A stretch of 64,000 bases of DNA, from positions 434,001-498,000 of the forward strand of contig JAMPIV010011331.1 of the NCBI GenBank assembly GCA_024509875.1. The letters are read 5' to 3'. The translations under genes and the position numbers were made by a program. This DNA is from Oreohelix idahoensis. Taxonomy: Eukaryota > Mollusca > Gastropoda > Stylommatophora > Oreohelicidae. Position 1 is the first letter of the stretch; the number at the start of each line of letters is the position of its first letter. The notes under the pieces were generated by a model. That model saw nothing but the letters and a program-made list of their open reading frames with translations, was not told the DNA's origin and ran no database searches. Below, piece after piece: positions 45,400 to 56,800 of this stretch.

Positions 45400-46540
45400 C
45401 ATGTGCTTCAACAACATGAAAAGGAAGCAGATACAGAAGCTAGAAGAAAGAGATGAAAAATCAATGGTATGAGACATGTGGAGAAGTTCTTGGAAAAGGG
45501 AAACCCCAGGAAAACGTGGGAATAAATTAGAACATGATTAAAACCAAAGAAGGGTGGATAAATAAGAAAGCAGATTTAAACAGAAACAAGTTTAGATGTT
45601 ACAGGGCCGAGACTCATGAAAGAAACACATGCACATAAATGAAAAAAACTACGAGAGAATACCAAACCAAGTATATTGACAAGTTGGTAAAAGATACACA
45701 CACAGATGCAGCCAAAGGAGATCAAAGGAATCTGCGTAACAGTACAAAGAAGTTCACGGGGAAACATTAACAATCGCTTTATTGAGGACATGAATGGAAA
45801 TTTGTTTAGCAATGTAAAATAGAAAACGGGGAGGCGGAAATAACTTAATGTTGAACTTCTAAGTAGACCAGCTCTATAAAATCCATCAGACATCCGGATA
45901 GCAGAAAAAAAAAAGGTTAATAATTAACTACGAAAAACCTAACAAGGTTAGAAATAAAGCAACTTTAACGCTTCTAAGAGCTGGGAAAGCTGCTGGTTCA
46001 GATGGTGTTTCATCGGAGGCCATCAAAGTAGGAATGGGCGACTTCACACAGATTTAATACAAATTGCTTGGTAAAGTCTGGGAGAGAACAAGTACCTATA
46101 CATTTTAAGGAAGGATATCTGGTCCAGTTGCTGAAGAAAGAAGATTTGCAGATGTACTCAAATACATATGAGAAATTTTACTATCAGTGGCAGGGAAAAC
46201 ATTTAACAGGATGATTCCTTGGATATTAAAGGAGATACAAAACAGACAGGTTAATGATAACACAGATCCTGTTCAAATCGGATGGCCACATTGCACAATA
46301 ACAAGCAGATTTTTGAACTTGAATTCACCATTTTACTTGTGGGTCATGAAATGGTCTTCGGCAGTTTAATTAAAGATTTACGCTGAAAACGGATAGGTGT
46401 ACCACATAGGTTCTTAAATGAGGAAAACATATTAGGAAGTAAGATACAGAGTTCTTCATTACGAACAACTTACAGAACATTTTGAGAAGTAATGAAGTGC
46501 AGCACTGACGCCTCTTTTCACCATTCCTCTTATTATTGGC
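45400..46540 (+). pseudogene. Heavily decayed LINE related to 6706-8780
   Basis: Stretches align by eye with the LINE at 6706: AGAAAGCAGATTTAAACAGA at about 45566, GCTGCTGGTTCAGATGGTGT at about 45990 (AGCAGCTGGTCCAGATTGCA there), and AAGGATATCTGGTCCAGTTG at about 46110. Many stops and indels make it unreadable as protein. It is interrupted at 46557 by another LINE fragment and resumes after 46786. Confidence 0.75.
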
Positions 46541-46556
46541 TGTAGAGTAGATTATG

Positions 46557-46770
46557 GGGAGAAGACTGGCTACCACAACAAATATGGGAAACCAAAGGCT
46601 AAGGATCAAGGCCTCCAGTGCTCGCTCGGAGCACAACAACAGACAATCTCTGAAGGGCCTAGGACTGGACTGGAACCAGGCCAATAGGAAGGCAACCGAT
46701 AAGATAGCATGATGCTGTCTCTGCCTAACCACTGCACCCCAAGGAAGAAGAGGAACTACTAAAAAGTAGT
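46557..46770 (+). mobile_element. LINE 3' fragment nested in the decayed LINE
   Basis: 214 bp matching the end of the (AAGT)n-tailed family (GAGAAGACTGGCTACCAC, CTAAGGATCAAGGCC, GGACTGGAACCAGGCCAATA, GAAGAAGAGGAACTACTAAA). TGTAGAGTAGATTATG (46541-46556) recurs as TGTATAGTAGATTATG (46771-46786), a 16-bp target duplication with one difference. The target itself is LINE sequence coding for the IDWVM-like motif. Confidence 0.85.
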
Positions 46771-46786
46771 TGTATAGTAGATTATG

Positions 46787-46899
46787 ACTACAGCAACATC
46801 AACCACCAGGAATGGAATTCAATGTGTTCTGACACAACAGCTTGATAATCTTCATCTTAACGATGACCTTGCCCTTCTATCGCATAGCAGAAACTATAA
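46787..46899 (+). pseudogene. Continuation of the decayed LINE
   Basis: CATCAACCACCAGGAATGGA and TGACACAACAGCTTGATAAT correspond to the segment at about 7935-7990 of the 6706 LINE, just before its catalytic box. Homology is lost near 46900, where the SINE-like repeat starts. Confidence 0.7.
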
Positions 46900-47163
46900 A
46901 AGTAAAGGTGGTATCATAGCAGATACTGTCGCAGGGCAGTAAAGTGTTAGAGACTTCACTATACTAGGTCCAGCATCAAAAGATGGGGGTAACCAGTTCT
47001 CTTCCTCGCTTTCTTTTCCTTCCCTAACTCAAGAGCAAAGTAAGGTATCATTTACAGCAGAGTAGACTAGAGCGTAACGATACCTTGAATCGAACCCGGC
47101 ACCGTTGACGCGAGAGACCTGCGCTTTAACGACTCAGTCAATCGGACGATCAACTAAAACTAT
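46900..47163 (-). mobile_element. SINE-like repeat with tRNA-type B box
   Basis: On the minus strand the head begins near 47155 with CCGATTGACTGAGTCGTTAA and contains GGTTCGATTC, a pol III B-box match. The body resembles 10085-10330 and 2310-2570 (a shared GGGCAGT.AAGTGTTAGA and CTTCCCTAACTCA.GAGCA). The boundary on the body side is approximate. Confidence 0.65.
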
Positions 47164-47171
47164 ATGCAATA

Positions 47172-47521
47172 GGAGCCGCGCTGGTGTAATGGTTACCAAA
47201 CTGCGCTGGCGATCGAGTGATCCAGGTTCAAGCTTGGGCGAGTACATTTGAAGAGGTGTCGTCGACCAGGACTTGGACTGGATTAATTCGAGCCCTGGGC
47301 GACAGCATTTGAAGGATTGTCGTCGACCAGGGACTGGTGGCTCCTGAGCCGACCCAGCTCTAATGGGTACCCTCCGAAGACGGCGAGTATCTGCCTGAAT
47401 AGCGAGTGGACACCTGTCATTGTACAGGGAAAAAAGAGATACTCAAGTAAAAATCAGTACTTAGATGTACTAACCGGAGATTCTCGCCTCGAGTAATAGC
47501 GGGCGTACGTTAAAAAAAAAA
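47172..47521 (+). mobile_element. Full-length tRNA-derived SINE
   Basis: Head GGAGCCGCGCTGGTGTAATG with the A-box-like GGTGTAATGGTTACC and the B-box-like GGTTCAAGC. The body has GTCGTCGACCAGGGACTGG, and the end is CTCGAGTAATAGCGGGCGTA and an A-run. ATGCAATA flanks it at 47164-47171 and 47522-47529. The GTCGTCGACCAGG motif occurs twice in the body. Confidence 0.88.
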
Positions 47522-47529
47522 ATGCAATA

Positions 47530-48689
47530 CAAACATGAGAATATTTGATGACAGGTATGTTGCGTGATAAATTCTCGCAACATCATTTTATTACAATATC
47601 TATTTTATAACGCAAGGGCAACAACTGCTTGAAATTTATAGTTACTTTTCTCGGTAAGCATTTGTCTTCTCGCGTTGGTGTTGAATGCAGTTGAGTTTTT
47701 GAGCTGTGGTCATTTTGCGCTGGACTGCGCATGACTTGTCTTGCTTCTTGGTCGATCGGTTTCCGCCCACCACGAGTGGAGTGAGCGATTTGGAATGGCG
47801 AAAGAGATGCCTCGTTGAAGAGGGGATCTCCGCTATTTTTTGTTCTGTCAGGGATGTGTAGTCCTCTTATGGATATTTCGTTTATTCGGGATAATACCTC
47901 TAGTGTATTTGCACATGCCGGGAGGCATAATATTTCTGTGTATTTCATGAAAGCAAGGTAAATTAACATTTTCATTAACTCTATCGATTTTTGGTCGTGA
48001 ACGATTTCTGGCTCATAGCCTGTCTTCGAAAGTCGTCGTCACGAGATGTTTTCCTAGCTCACATGTCGCTGTATTGTGCTGCATCGGTTGATGCAGGTCC
48101 CAAGGACTATTACTTGCTACTTGATTACCTGAACTAGGTTTGAAAAACCTTTGTTATCTAGAGGATATTTTTGAGGACATTATTTATACTTCGGCAGACG
48201 TGTCTGTCTTGCTGAAGTCAGATTACGGAGAGTGAACTGATCTCATATATCTGGTTATCTCCTGGCTGTTATAGAAAAGGATGGAGTTTTTCACCTGACT
48301 ACATTTACAGCACTATGAAATATAACATGCATCTGACTCATCATTGTAATGCTGTCTACCGTCTATTGCTGTATTGAATGTTGCTGTGATAATGACTGTT
48401 TGATGTGTCTACATATTCGCGTAACCATTTTGTCACTGTGGCGTCCACAATAAATAATGAAGAAAAACGTCAACGGCTGTTTCAAGAATCATTGACTTTA
48501 TACGTCGTGAGTTTACTGACGTCCTATGTGGATTGCCCTGTTATTTTTGTATGAACATTGTTTTGACTGAACACATCTGCACACTACACAAAACCAGACA
48601 TGCGGATACCATCCATCATCATATGGTGTCACGCATCATGACAGGTAACAGCAATTGGCTGTGATAATCCATAGAGAATAAATCCGGCA
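47530..48689. other. Unrecognised sequence with one 130-codon frame
   Basis: A minus-strand frame (47975-47583, starting MKMLIYLAFMKYTEILCLP) has no motif I recognise and no neighbouring gene structure. The remainder has no recognised feature. Confidence 0.3.
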
Positions 48690-48835
48690 CTGAGAAACTC
48701 TGCCTACAAGATGTGGATCCATACGTATATCTCGGCATCAGCATTGACAACGTTAAAGGAACGGACAGTGATACTGAAATAAAGAATGCATTAGGCAAGA
48801 TAGGTTTTCATTGAATTGAATTGGAAAACACATTG
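48690..48835 (+). pseudogene. LINE relic related to 8160-8285
   Basis: Reads DPYVYLGISIDNVKGTDSDTE in one frame, matching SYIYLGSNIDKVGGTDSDIK of the LINE at 6706-8780. It may be the downstream remainder of the decayed copy at 45400-46899, separated by SINEs and other sequence. Confidence 0.7.
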
Positions 48836-48841
48836 ACGACC

Positions 48842-50108
48842 CATTTAAATACTCTTGAGTTTTGGCCACTGTTGGACCACTACTGCAAAGCAGGGGAGGC
48901 AATCCGTTACAACTTCAAGAAGCCAAGTTAATAAAATCCTTCGAGAAGGCAACACAGTATCAAGCTACAGAAGTGACTGTCGAGACAAAACTGCAGAAGA
49001 TAAGTGCATATTGGTATCGAGAAACAAAACTAAACGTCACCAATGGCCATACTGTGTTCTACATCATGATATAAGACATAACAGTGACACAATATTTTTT
49101 TGTTTAACGTTGTGAATTGTGTTAAATATTTTTTTATCCATCTGCAATTTTTAACTATACATACCTTAATTATTAAAGTGTCTTGATTTATTTTATAAAC
49201 TGCAGTTATTAATTTAATTCCAATTATAATTTCTGAATTTGTGTTGTTGTGTGTGGATTATAAAAAAAAATAGTTAATGTTAAACCCGGTAGGAAATAAT
49301 TAACGAGCTGCATTCATATCAAACTGCTTATAGAGACACCTTTGGAGTGTAGGATAAGTCTAGCGAGAAGTTGACTTATGTCACAGCTCTCTTCTACAGC
49401 TACCATCTAGAACTATGAAGTTACCTACCTGATTTGTCCTATGCCATCGTACCTCTAGTTCACCAGCTCTCTTCTCCATATCTGGGAACTATTTTATTAT
49501 TTAGCATCCATCTCGCTACAATTATAATGATAATGGTGAAGATGGTGATTGAAATACTGCCAAATCATCATCATGATTTTTAAAAAAAAGAAACATAGAA
49601 CAAGACAAACACCAGAAACGACACTACAACCACATTTGAAGCTGGTCTTAAGTCTCAGTTTTTTGTGATTACTGGGACGCCTGTCTTCGTTGAGAGGTGG
49701 TCACAAAACAAAACGAATACGATCAACATCGTAATTACGATTTCTAGTAACACTTTTTTTTCTGCTCGCTTACCCCCTCTCTAAAGAAAAGTCTGAGAAA
49801 ATGGAAACTAATTTCAGAGCACAGTCTAATCAAATTCCCCAAGTGGACTCACGCTGATGGTGTGGATCAGACATGCCAGAGGCACTTGGAGAAAGCCTGG
49901 AATATGAGATTTGGGGGGCGGTGGGAGAGAAAATGTCAATAGTTGAAGACAGGGCCGTAGATAGGCGGGTGGGGTTCCCCTTTTTAGGGTTTGGTGAAAA
50001 ACATTTGTGGGGAAATTATATGTATTGTGCCGAAATGTTTTTATAAACCCCCCCCCCCCCCCCCTTCCTTTTATTAAGTCATATCTACGGCCTTGGTTGA
50101 AGATAAAA
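48842..50108. other. Unrecognised sequence, short shared repeat and poly-C run
   Basis: 48857-48905 (TTTTGGCCACTGTTGGACCA, GGGGAGGCAA) matches 56258-56305, a short dispersed repeat of unknown type. A poly-C run lies at about 50048-50063. Nothing else was recognised. Confidence 0.4.
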
Positions 50109-50110
50109 TA

Positions 50111-50901
50111 CAGCAATCCCCGTTTAGCGCTGTTAATTCGTTCCTGAATCGAGCGCTAACCAAAAAAGCGCTAAACGAAAATTTATTTCCATGAGACTTT
50201 ATAGAAAACAAATTAATTCTTTCCTAAGGCCCAGAAAGCTGTATTAAAATTAAATAAAAGTGATACAAAACAAACACCATATAGTTAGCAACATTTATTA
50301 ACTACATGAAATTATCAAACACATATTGAACACAAACAACACTATATGTATGTACTGTTCTAACAACAAATATTTTACAAATATTATAGGACTTTAATCG
50401 CTGATCATTTCGTCCCTCGTGGCTACAGTTGTCTCAGCGGAGCTGTTTTCATCTTCAGTTTGCAGAAGTTTTGTAGGTGTTGAAAAAGTTTTCTGGCTTC
50501 AGATGTAGAACGCACGGATACTTGGTCAATGGTGGCAGATGATATTAGAGGGGACTTTAAGAAAAAAAATTATTATCAAATTCACTGTGCTTTACCACTT
50601 TTTTTCTCTTCACGAAGCACCTTGTAGCAATTAAGATCTTGTTCTACAAGGTATGTTACGGATTACCATAGATCTGCATTCTATTTGTGGGTTAAGGCTT
50701 AATTATGCTAGCAGTGACAGTGCTTCTTTGCCATCCCAACACCCTCAAAGAACTTGAAAGTTGCATCCCTGTATCCTACGGAATTTTATCGCACAGCGTA
50801 AGATTCAATTTTTAAACGTCTAACGGGCACATCGCATAAAATAGAAACAGCGTTATATCGAAAAAGCGTGAATCGAACAGCGTAAGATCGGGGAATTGCT
50901 G
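50111..50901. mobile_element. Pogo-like non-autonomous DNA transposon
   Basis: The left end CAGCAATCCCCG and the right end, reverse-complemented CAGCAATTCCCCG, form short inverted repeats flanked by TA on both sides (50109-50110, 50902-50903). Both ends carry related sub-terminal stretches (AGCGCTAACCAAAAAAGCGC; AACAGCGTAAGATCG). TA targets and CAGxAxTCCCC-type termini recall pogo/Tigger elements. There is no long open frame, so it is non-autonomous. Confidence 0.7.
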
Positions 50902-50903
50902 TA

Positions 50904-51357
50904 AATGGATACAAACTAAAACATTACTTACCCACCCCGGCTTTCTATTTATGAGAGGGATCGTTTGAACGGTGTAAAACACTACAAAAGGTTCCTGCAT
51001 CAGCCTCCATCAAGCAGGAAGCCTGTACCAACGCACTGATGTGTTCTTGCAGTAATAGGTTCTGTAGCAATTAGTTGTATGTGGTGGGAATTTTACTTTG
51101 CATTGAATTGTGTACTGCGGTCATCATCATCGTCATCAATACATTTCGGCTCTCATTTACAGCACAGATCTTTAACAAAAACACGCCAAGCCTTCGTGTT
51201 CTGTGTCATGTGTCATGTGTTCTGTGTCATGTGTTCAATATTTTTCCATGTCTTATTTCTCGTTTTCACGTCTTTCTCTAGCTCTCTCCTCCATTTTTTT
51301 TCTCCCTCTATTTCCCTTGCCCTCGGGATTCTGCGACAGGGGCTGCCAATAATACTA
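50904..51357. other. Unrecognised sequence with short tandem motifs
   Basis: A TCATCATCATCGTCATCA stretch lies near 51121. A short tandem array of TGTGTCATG(T)GTTC-like units lies at 51202-51238. No gene or element was identified. Confidence 0.4.
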
Positions 51358-51359
51358 TA

Positions 51360-52890
51360 CTGTTCAAAAAAAGAAACGCATAGCTACTGAAGGCACACAC
51401 ATAGCCATAATTTTGACATTCAATAACTTTTTTAATTTAATGAGTTGATTGTTCAAATTGCACACAAGAATACCTTAGGGTTCAACCAATCAATTGACAG
51501 TTGTTTTGCATCTAAGTCACGAGAGTTTTTTGGCGTACGGGCTTTCCCGTTAGTATGGTGTGTGGCCTCCTCTTGCATCGATCAGCGACTGGCATCTCCT
51601 GGGCATGGATGCGATCAGACGTCTGATGTGGGCCTGTGGGATGGCTGCCCACTCTTCCTGGAGTGCCTGGAAAAGATCACGACGATTGGCTGGAGCAACG
51701 TCTCGGCGACAAACACGTCTATGCAGCTCATCCCACAGGTGCTCAATCGGACTCATGTCTGGAGACAGGGATGGCCAGGGAAGGGTGAGAATGTTGTTGG
51801 CAGTCAGGAACTGCGTGGTCAACCGTGCACAATGGGGTCTGGCGTTGTCCTGTTGAAACACAGACCTTTGGGCAGCCAAAAGTGGAAGGACATTGGATCG
51901 AAGAAATTCATTGACGTATCTTTGCGCATTCAAGCCTCCTTCAATGTGCACCAATTGACTCCTTCTGTTGTAACTGATCATTCCCCACACCATTGCACCT
52001 CCACCACCGTGCGGCGGAGCTTCATCAACGCAATTTTGGACAAAACGTTCATTTGGCCTACGGTAGACCCTACGCCGTCTATCATGACGCTGCAACAAAA
52101 AGAAAGATTCGTCACTAAACCAGACACGTCTCCATTGATTGTCAGCTGCCCAGGGACGATGCTGGTTGGCCCAAAGAAGTCGATTTTAGCGATGGCGGCG
52201 CGTAAGGACAGGTCCTCGGTGAGGTCGTTGTGCCCAAAGTCCAGCGTCATGCAGTCTATTCCGGACAGTTTGATCAGACACATGACGTCCTGCAGGCAAT
52301 GACTGGGCAGTTGAGGAAGCTGTTGTAACCCTGTCTCTGAGGTGACGAAGCCGAATAAAGCGATCCTCCACTGCTGTTGTCACTCTGGGTCGTCCACTGC
52401 GATGCCGGTCTTCAACTGAGCCAGTAGCTTGGAACCGGTGCCAAAGTCGACTGATGGTACTCTGATGCACGTTTAGATGCCTGGCAACCTGACTTTGACT
52501 TTCGCCTGCATGCAGTCGGCCAATAGCAATGTTCCTTAAATTTATCGATAGAGACGCAATAAATGTCTGCTTGAAAATGAACTGAATTTTTTGTGTGTAG
52601 CGTTATCCTTTTATAGGATTTCAGTTGCGTAGTCAGTGAATAGTGTTCACCCCAAATTTTGTTGCTTTCACGTGCGCGGAACATGAGCTGTGGTAAAAAA
52701 AATGCGCCATAAACACTATTGACCACTTCGTTGTAACGATTACAAAAACGAACGCAATTCAGGTCAACACGTGCATTTGACACTGTAAAGAACATTTGAG
52801 GCTGGTTTTTATATACCCTAGCACCAAATTTTACTTACAAACTCATAAAAACGCGCCCTCGGATAGCTATGCGTTTCTTTTTTTGAACAG
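51360..52890 (-). mobile_element. Tc1-like transposon copy 2, full length (1531 bp)
   Basis: Identical in structure and length to the element at 11454-12984 but inverted. The termini are CTGTTCAAAAAAAGAAACGC, flanked by TA at 51358-51359 and 52891-52892. A few percent of bases differ by eye. Confidence 0.95.
51550..52560 (-). pseudogene. Tc1-like transposase copy 2, start codon lost, same internal stop
   Basis: The start codon is changed to ATT at 52558-52560. The helix-turn-helix (ARHLNVHQSTISRLWHR) and linker (RSGRPRVTT) follow, then a TAA at 52186-52188. That is the codon that reads TAG in copy 1. The catalytic part is open beyond it: FSDES, VFQQDNARPHCAR and SPDMSPIEHLWDEL, ending GGHTPY. 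All three catalytic acidic residues remain. Confidence 0.93.
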
Positions 52891-52892
52891 TA

Positions 52893-53257
52893 CAGTAACT
52901 GCTTCACTTAATGTGTGTTCTGTCCAGAGTGATAGGCAGGGAGAACTGTGAAGTGATTCTGCGCAGGACGTGACAATTCCTTAGGAGAGCCCAGAACCAG
53001 AGCACAGTATTTTAGCCTTGGATGGCGGGGAATACAAAGTGTGCGACAATCTTCTTATTCCTAGATTGGGTTCAGTTGTGATGATTCTTTAAATGCAAGC
53101 CAGGCTGGAGAAACTGGAGCTCATGACTTCAACTCGACACTTTTCGGAATGGCAGAAAAGCCAAGGAAAAGCCTAGATCTGCAGTGTAGATAATACCAAG
53201 GCGTCTTTACCTTGGTATTGGCTGTAAAAGAGCGAGAGCTCAGCAAGCCCTAGTTAA
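52893..53257. other. Unrecognised sequence
   Basis: About 365 bp with no open frame or repeat recognised. Confidence 0.35.
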
Positions 53258-53346
53258 ACAACAACAACAACAACAACAGCAGCAACAACAGTAGCAACAA
53301 CAACAACAACAGCAACAGCAGCAGCAACAACAACAACAACAACAAC
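53258..53346. repeat. (CAA)n microsatellite with CAG interruptions
   Basis: CAACAACAACAACAACAGCA and further mixed CAA/CAG/TAG triplets across about 89 bp. Confidence 0.95.
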
Positions 53347-55817
53347 ATATCAAACGCCAGATTCATCTTCCCACCTGTTGTTCCACTGCCACTTATCTTG
53401 TTCTTTCTATCTATTCCACATTATTTAAAATGAAGATCGTCCTTAAAACCAAACCAAGCCAAACCACATTATTGATCTTGTAATATGATTTAATTCAATC
53501 CGTCTAATCTAAAAAGTACCCATTTGTGAAAGTTTGTATCTTTTAAGTTGTCATTTTTAATTGTTCATGTTTCAGATCCATACAATAGGACTGGCATGAC
53601 ATTCGAATTATAATAATTTAATAAAATAATTTAGTTAGCTAGTTTTGTATCGAAATGGGCTGAGAGCGGGCTAGTATCAGATTATCTTCATTTGCCTCCT
53701 CTTATCCACCATCTTGGTCTGCCCTGTTCAACCTACTTGTCGGTTATGATTAGGGTACTTAGTGTCATTTTATTTTGAGTTTTGTTACACATTCAAATAA
53801 TAGTCATTTACTATTGACAGCTGTTGGGGATGACAATGTACATTTGAATTTGTTGTTTGCTCACTTCTTGTATTACTTTATTATGTTTCATTACATTATG
53901 ATTAGTTAATAGTAGTTTTTGTTCTTGTTTAGTTTTCTAATTACTGTTTACGCTTCGATGCATGACAGGGCCAGACAAGCGTATCGCCCATCCTTAAGAG
54001 ATTAATTGAGTCCATAAGACGTGATAATACCACATTGACTCCAGGTAAGTACGAGCACGTAGTGTTTGCTAAGATTGCATAATTACTTCCGACTCGACAG
54101 GAAAAATGTAAGAAGTTGTAACGTAAACATTGACAACATTTTTCGGATGTAGCAACTCCATATACGGAGGATGACTGTTTGAAATTTTCAAACGCATGAG
54201 TCATACAGAATACTACATGAGGAAACGTTTTCATAATATGAACTTTGAATGTATTGGCTGACATTTGAGGCTCCAATAATTTCCACGCGATTGGAAAATT
54301 TGTCAGAACGCCATGCAGGAAGTGTGGGCCGAGAGCTACGATATAACGTAGAACATCTAGCATACGACACTGCATTCCCGAAATCGTCAAAGTAGACAGC
54401 TCGCACTTTCCACATAAAAAAATAGTCAGGATTCTGAATTTGTAGGAACGGAAAAACGTATTAGAGCATCTTTTATGCACTGGAAAAGAAAACTCGACAA
54501 TATTAATACGGAACCGGACTCCTACAGAAACTCACAAGTCACAGAGGAATTCTAGAATAAGAAATAATATCCTAGACGTGTGTTCGAGGTATCTGTGTTA
54601 AGTTGCCAAGACTACTTACCTGAGCAAGACGTATAAGATTTGCCTAGTTACTAGGGTGAGTTTTACACATATTTATACTTTGAATTTTGCTGGTTTATAC
54701 TAGCAAGGAGTGTTAACGATTTATACGAGGCTGGCAATCTCAGCATGTAAAAAGGATACATTCATGAACCACCACAGCAAGCGCTGGTGATTGCTTCATG
54801 CTAGTTCTCACGGAAGAACCAACAGCAGAGGTAATCCCAGACTCCAAGTGGAGAAAGGGTGGATGATAGTGACATCATATGTATATTATCATTTGTAATG
54901 AGTTGTATGTATGGTTAAAGTTGTTCCTTCAGACACAAGCTGTTCAGTTGAAATTTTTTCATTACAATTAACTAAAAGAATGGTGATTTTGTTATCACAT
55001 CCCCTGAGTTATTTGAAATACACTCAGGGAGAGTACAAATTCTGATTTTAAAAATCGGTGACGGACAGCGGGGAAAGGCGCCTGATCTAAATCAGGAAAA
55101 CAGATACCTAGCAGCGAAGTGTGTTCTTTTATTCCCTCTAAAGTTGGTGGTACGGATTGGAGAGACCATTTGACATTCTACCCACGTTACCAGCTGTACT
55201 AGTCTGTTGTTCGAAGCTTGAGAACGACACGTAAAACCTACATCTAACGGGTGGTGAAAATCGCTGCCTTGACCGGAAGCGGTTACCTCCAGAATCCTTT
55301 GGAGACGTGCCCTTGCCACAGAGGCAAAGTGACGGAACCAGCAGTACCAACATTTCAGCAATTTGGAAGCTAAGTTATAGGTTTAGCAGGCCACCTCAAA
55401 AGACTATATCTTTATCCCCCAAACCGAGATCTACGATGAACCATAATTTCTCATAATTACCATTTCATATTTATTTATATTTGCTTCAGAGTAATTGAGC
55501 ATTACATTTGTATATATTGATTTTGACACATTCATAGTTGAATTAATCGTTCCAGAGAGAAAGGCATATCTTAGATCCAGAACCTCTAGTATATATTCAT
55601 TAATATATATACTTATCTATATCGAGCTAATAAGAGGAATTTCGCTGAATTAAATTAGCTGGGGGCTTAAACGAGCTAATTATAAGATAAATCATTTATA
55701 TCCATCTTCACAAAAAGCGGCGGATCAGATACAAAGTGAACGTGCTAAGACTCATTCAGCATTGTTCTTGACTTCTGAAATATCTTGTGAAGACTCCCTC
55801 GAGGCAGAAGTATCATT
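53347..55817. other. Unrecognised sequence, includes a 179-codon frame
   Basis: No transposon or gene signature was found. The longest frame is on the minus strand at 54480-53941 (starting MHKRCSNTFFRSYKFRIL, 179 residues, Cys-rich). I do not recognise it, it has no clear domain, and a frame of this length can arise by chance in a window of this size. Two frames at 55353-55092 on the minus strand overlap each other and look fortuitous. Confidence 0.3.
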
Positions 55818-55828
55818 ATACTTATATC

Positions 55829-56180
55829 GGGAGCCGCGCTAGCGTAGTGGTTACAACACCGCTCTGGCGACCGGGTGATTCAGGATCAAACCCGGGCGAC
55901 GGCATTTGAGGATTTTTCGTCGACCGGGATTTGGACTGGATTAACTCGAGACCTGGCGTGAACATTTGAAGCAGTATCGTCGACCAGGGACTGGCGGCTC
56001 CTGAGCCGACCCAGCTCTAATGGGTACCTCCGAAAACGGAGAGTATCTGCCTGAATGGCGAGGGACACTTGTCTCTGTACAAGAAAATAGGATACTCACG
56101 TAAAAATCAATGTCAGATTAGACATTAAAAATAACCTGAGATTTCGCCTCGAGTATTAGCGGGCGTACGAAAAAAAAAAA
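55829..56180 (+). mobile_element. Full-length tRNA-derived SINE, 11-bp target duplication
   Basis: Head GGAGCCGCGCTAGCGTAGTG with a pol III A-box-like TAGCGTAGTGGTTAC and a B-box-like GGATCAAACC. The body contains two GTCGTCGACC motifs and GAGCCGACCCAGCTCTAATG. The end is CTCGAGTATTAGCGGGCGTA and an A-run. ATACTTATATC flanks it at 55818-55828 and 56181-56191. This is the best reference copy of the family in the window. Confidence 0.92.
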
Positions 56181-56191
56181 ATACTTATATC

Positions 56192-56404
56192 TAGTACTCT
56201 GCCAAAAGTAATCTTTTGCGAAGGTAGACACCTTTGAAGACCCACATTAGACACTTTTGGTTTTGGCCACTGTTGGACCATTATTGCAGAGCAAGGGGAG
56301 GCAACCAGTTACAGTTGTTTCAATTAAAGATTCTTTTGGGGGATTGCTTTTATTATAAAGCCACAATATATTATATCTATGCCAGTATATCTGTGCCAGA
56401 TTAA
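56192..56404. other. Short dispersed repeat in unrecognised sequence
   Basis: 56258-56305 (GGTTTTGGCCACTGTTGGAC and GGGGAGGCAA) matches 48857-48905. It may be a LINE or SINE end. Nothing else was recognised. Confidence 0.4.
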
Positions 56405-56800
56405 ATAAAAAGCGTGATCACGTCATGCATAATTTCTTAAAGTATATGTTCTTCTTCTTCTTTGTACACTTTCGGACGTCCACTTGAATGTTTTCAAGGA
56501 AATCAGTAGTCAGCTTGAGGCTATTTGAATCTCCGTAGAGCTTTTCAACGATTGGTACTGGTGACGGCCATTTGCGCTTTCTCTGTTCCACATATATTGG
56601 GCATCTTTGAAGCAGATGTTCAGCGGTCATTTTATCAGTGCCACAGTTATACTTATCGGTATTTCCTATCTTTAGCTTGTTGAATAGATGATATCTCAAT
56701 CTGTTGTGGCCCGTGCGGAGGCTGAAGATTACCACTTGTTCTCTTCTGTTGAGCTGGTAGTATGCATCATTTTGTGTATGATTTGTTTCTGCATCTAGTT
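56405..56800 (-). pseudogene. LINE C-terminal zinc-binding end (Jockey/I-type style)
   Basis: On the minus strand the frame reads HTQNDAYYQLNRREQVVIF, then SLRTGHNRLRYHLFNK, CGTDKMTAEHLLQRCP and KLYGDSNSLKLTTDFLENI, and ends at 56418. The RTGHNRL and C-G-x-x-x-x-T-A-E-H-x-L-x-x-C-P motifs are typical of the end of LINE ORF2 proteins downstream of RNase H. No RT sequence is attached, so it is a severely 5'-truncated copy of a LINE family not seen elsewhere in the window. Confidence 0.82.

Noticed and set aside
55829..55905. tRNA gene
   Set aside because: A- and B-box-like motifs are present, but the sequence continues into a SINE body with a poly-A tail and target duplication; no cloverleaf was supported.
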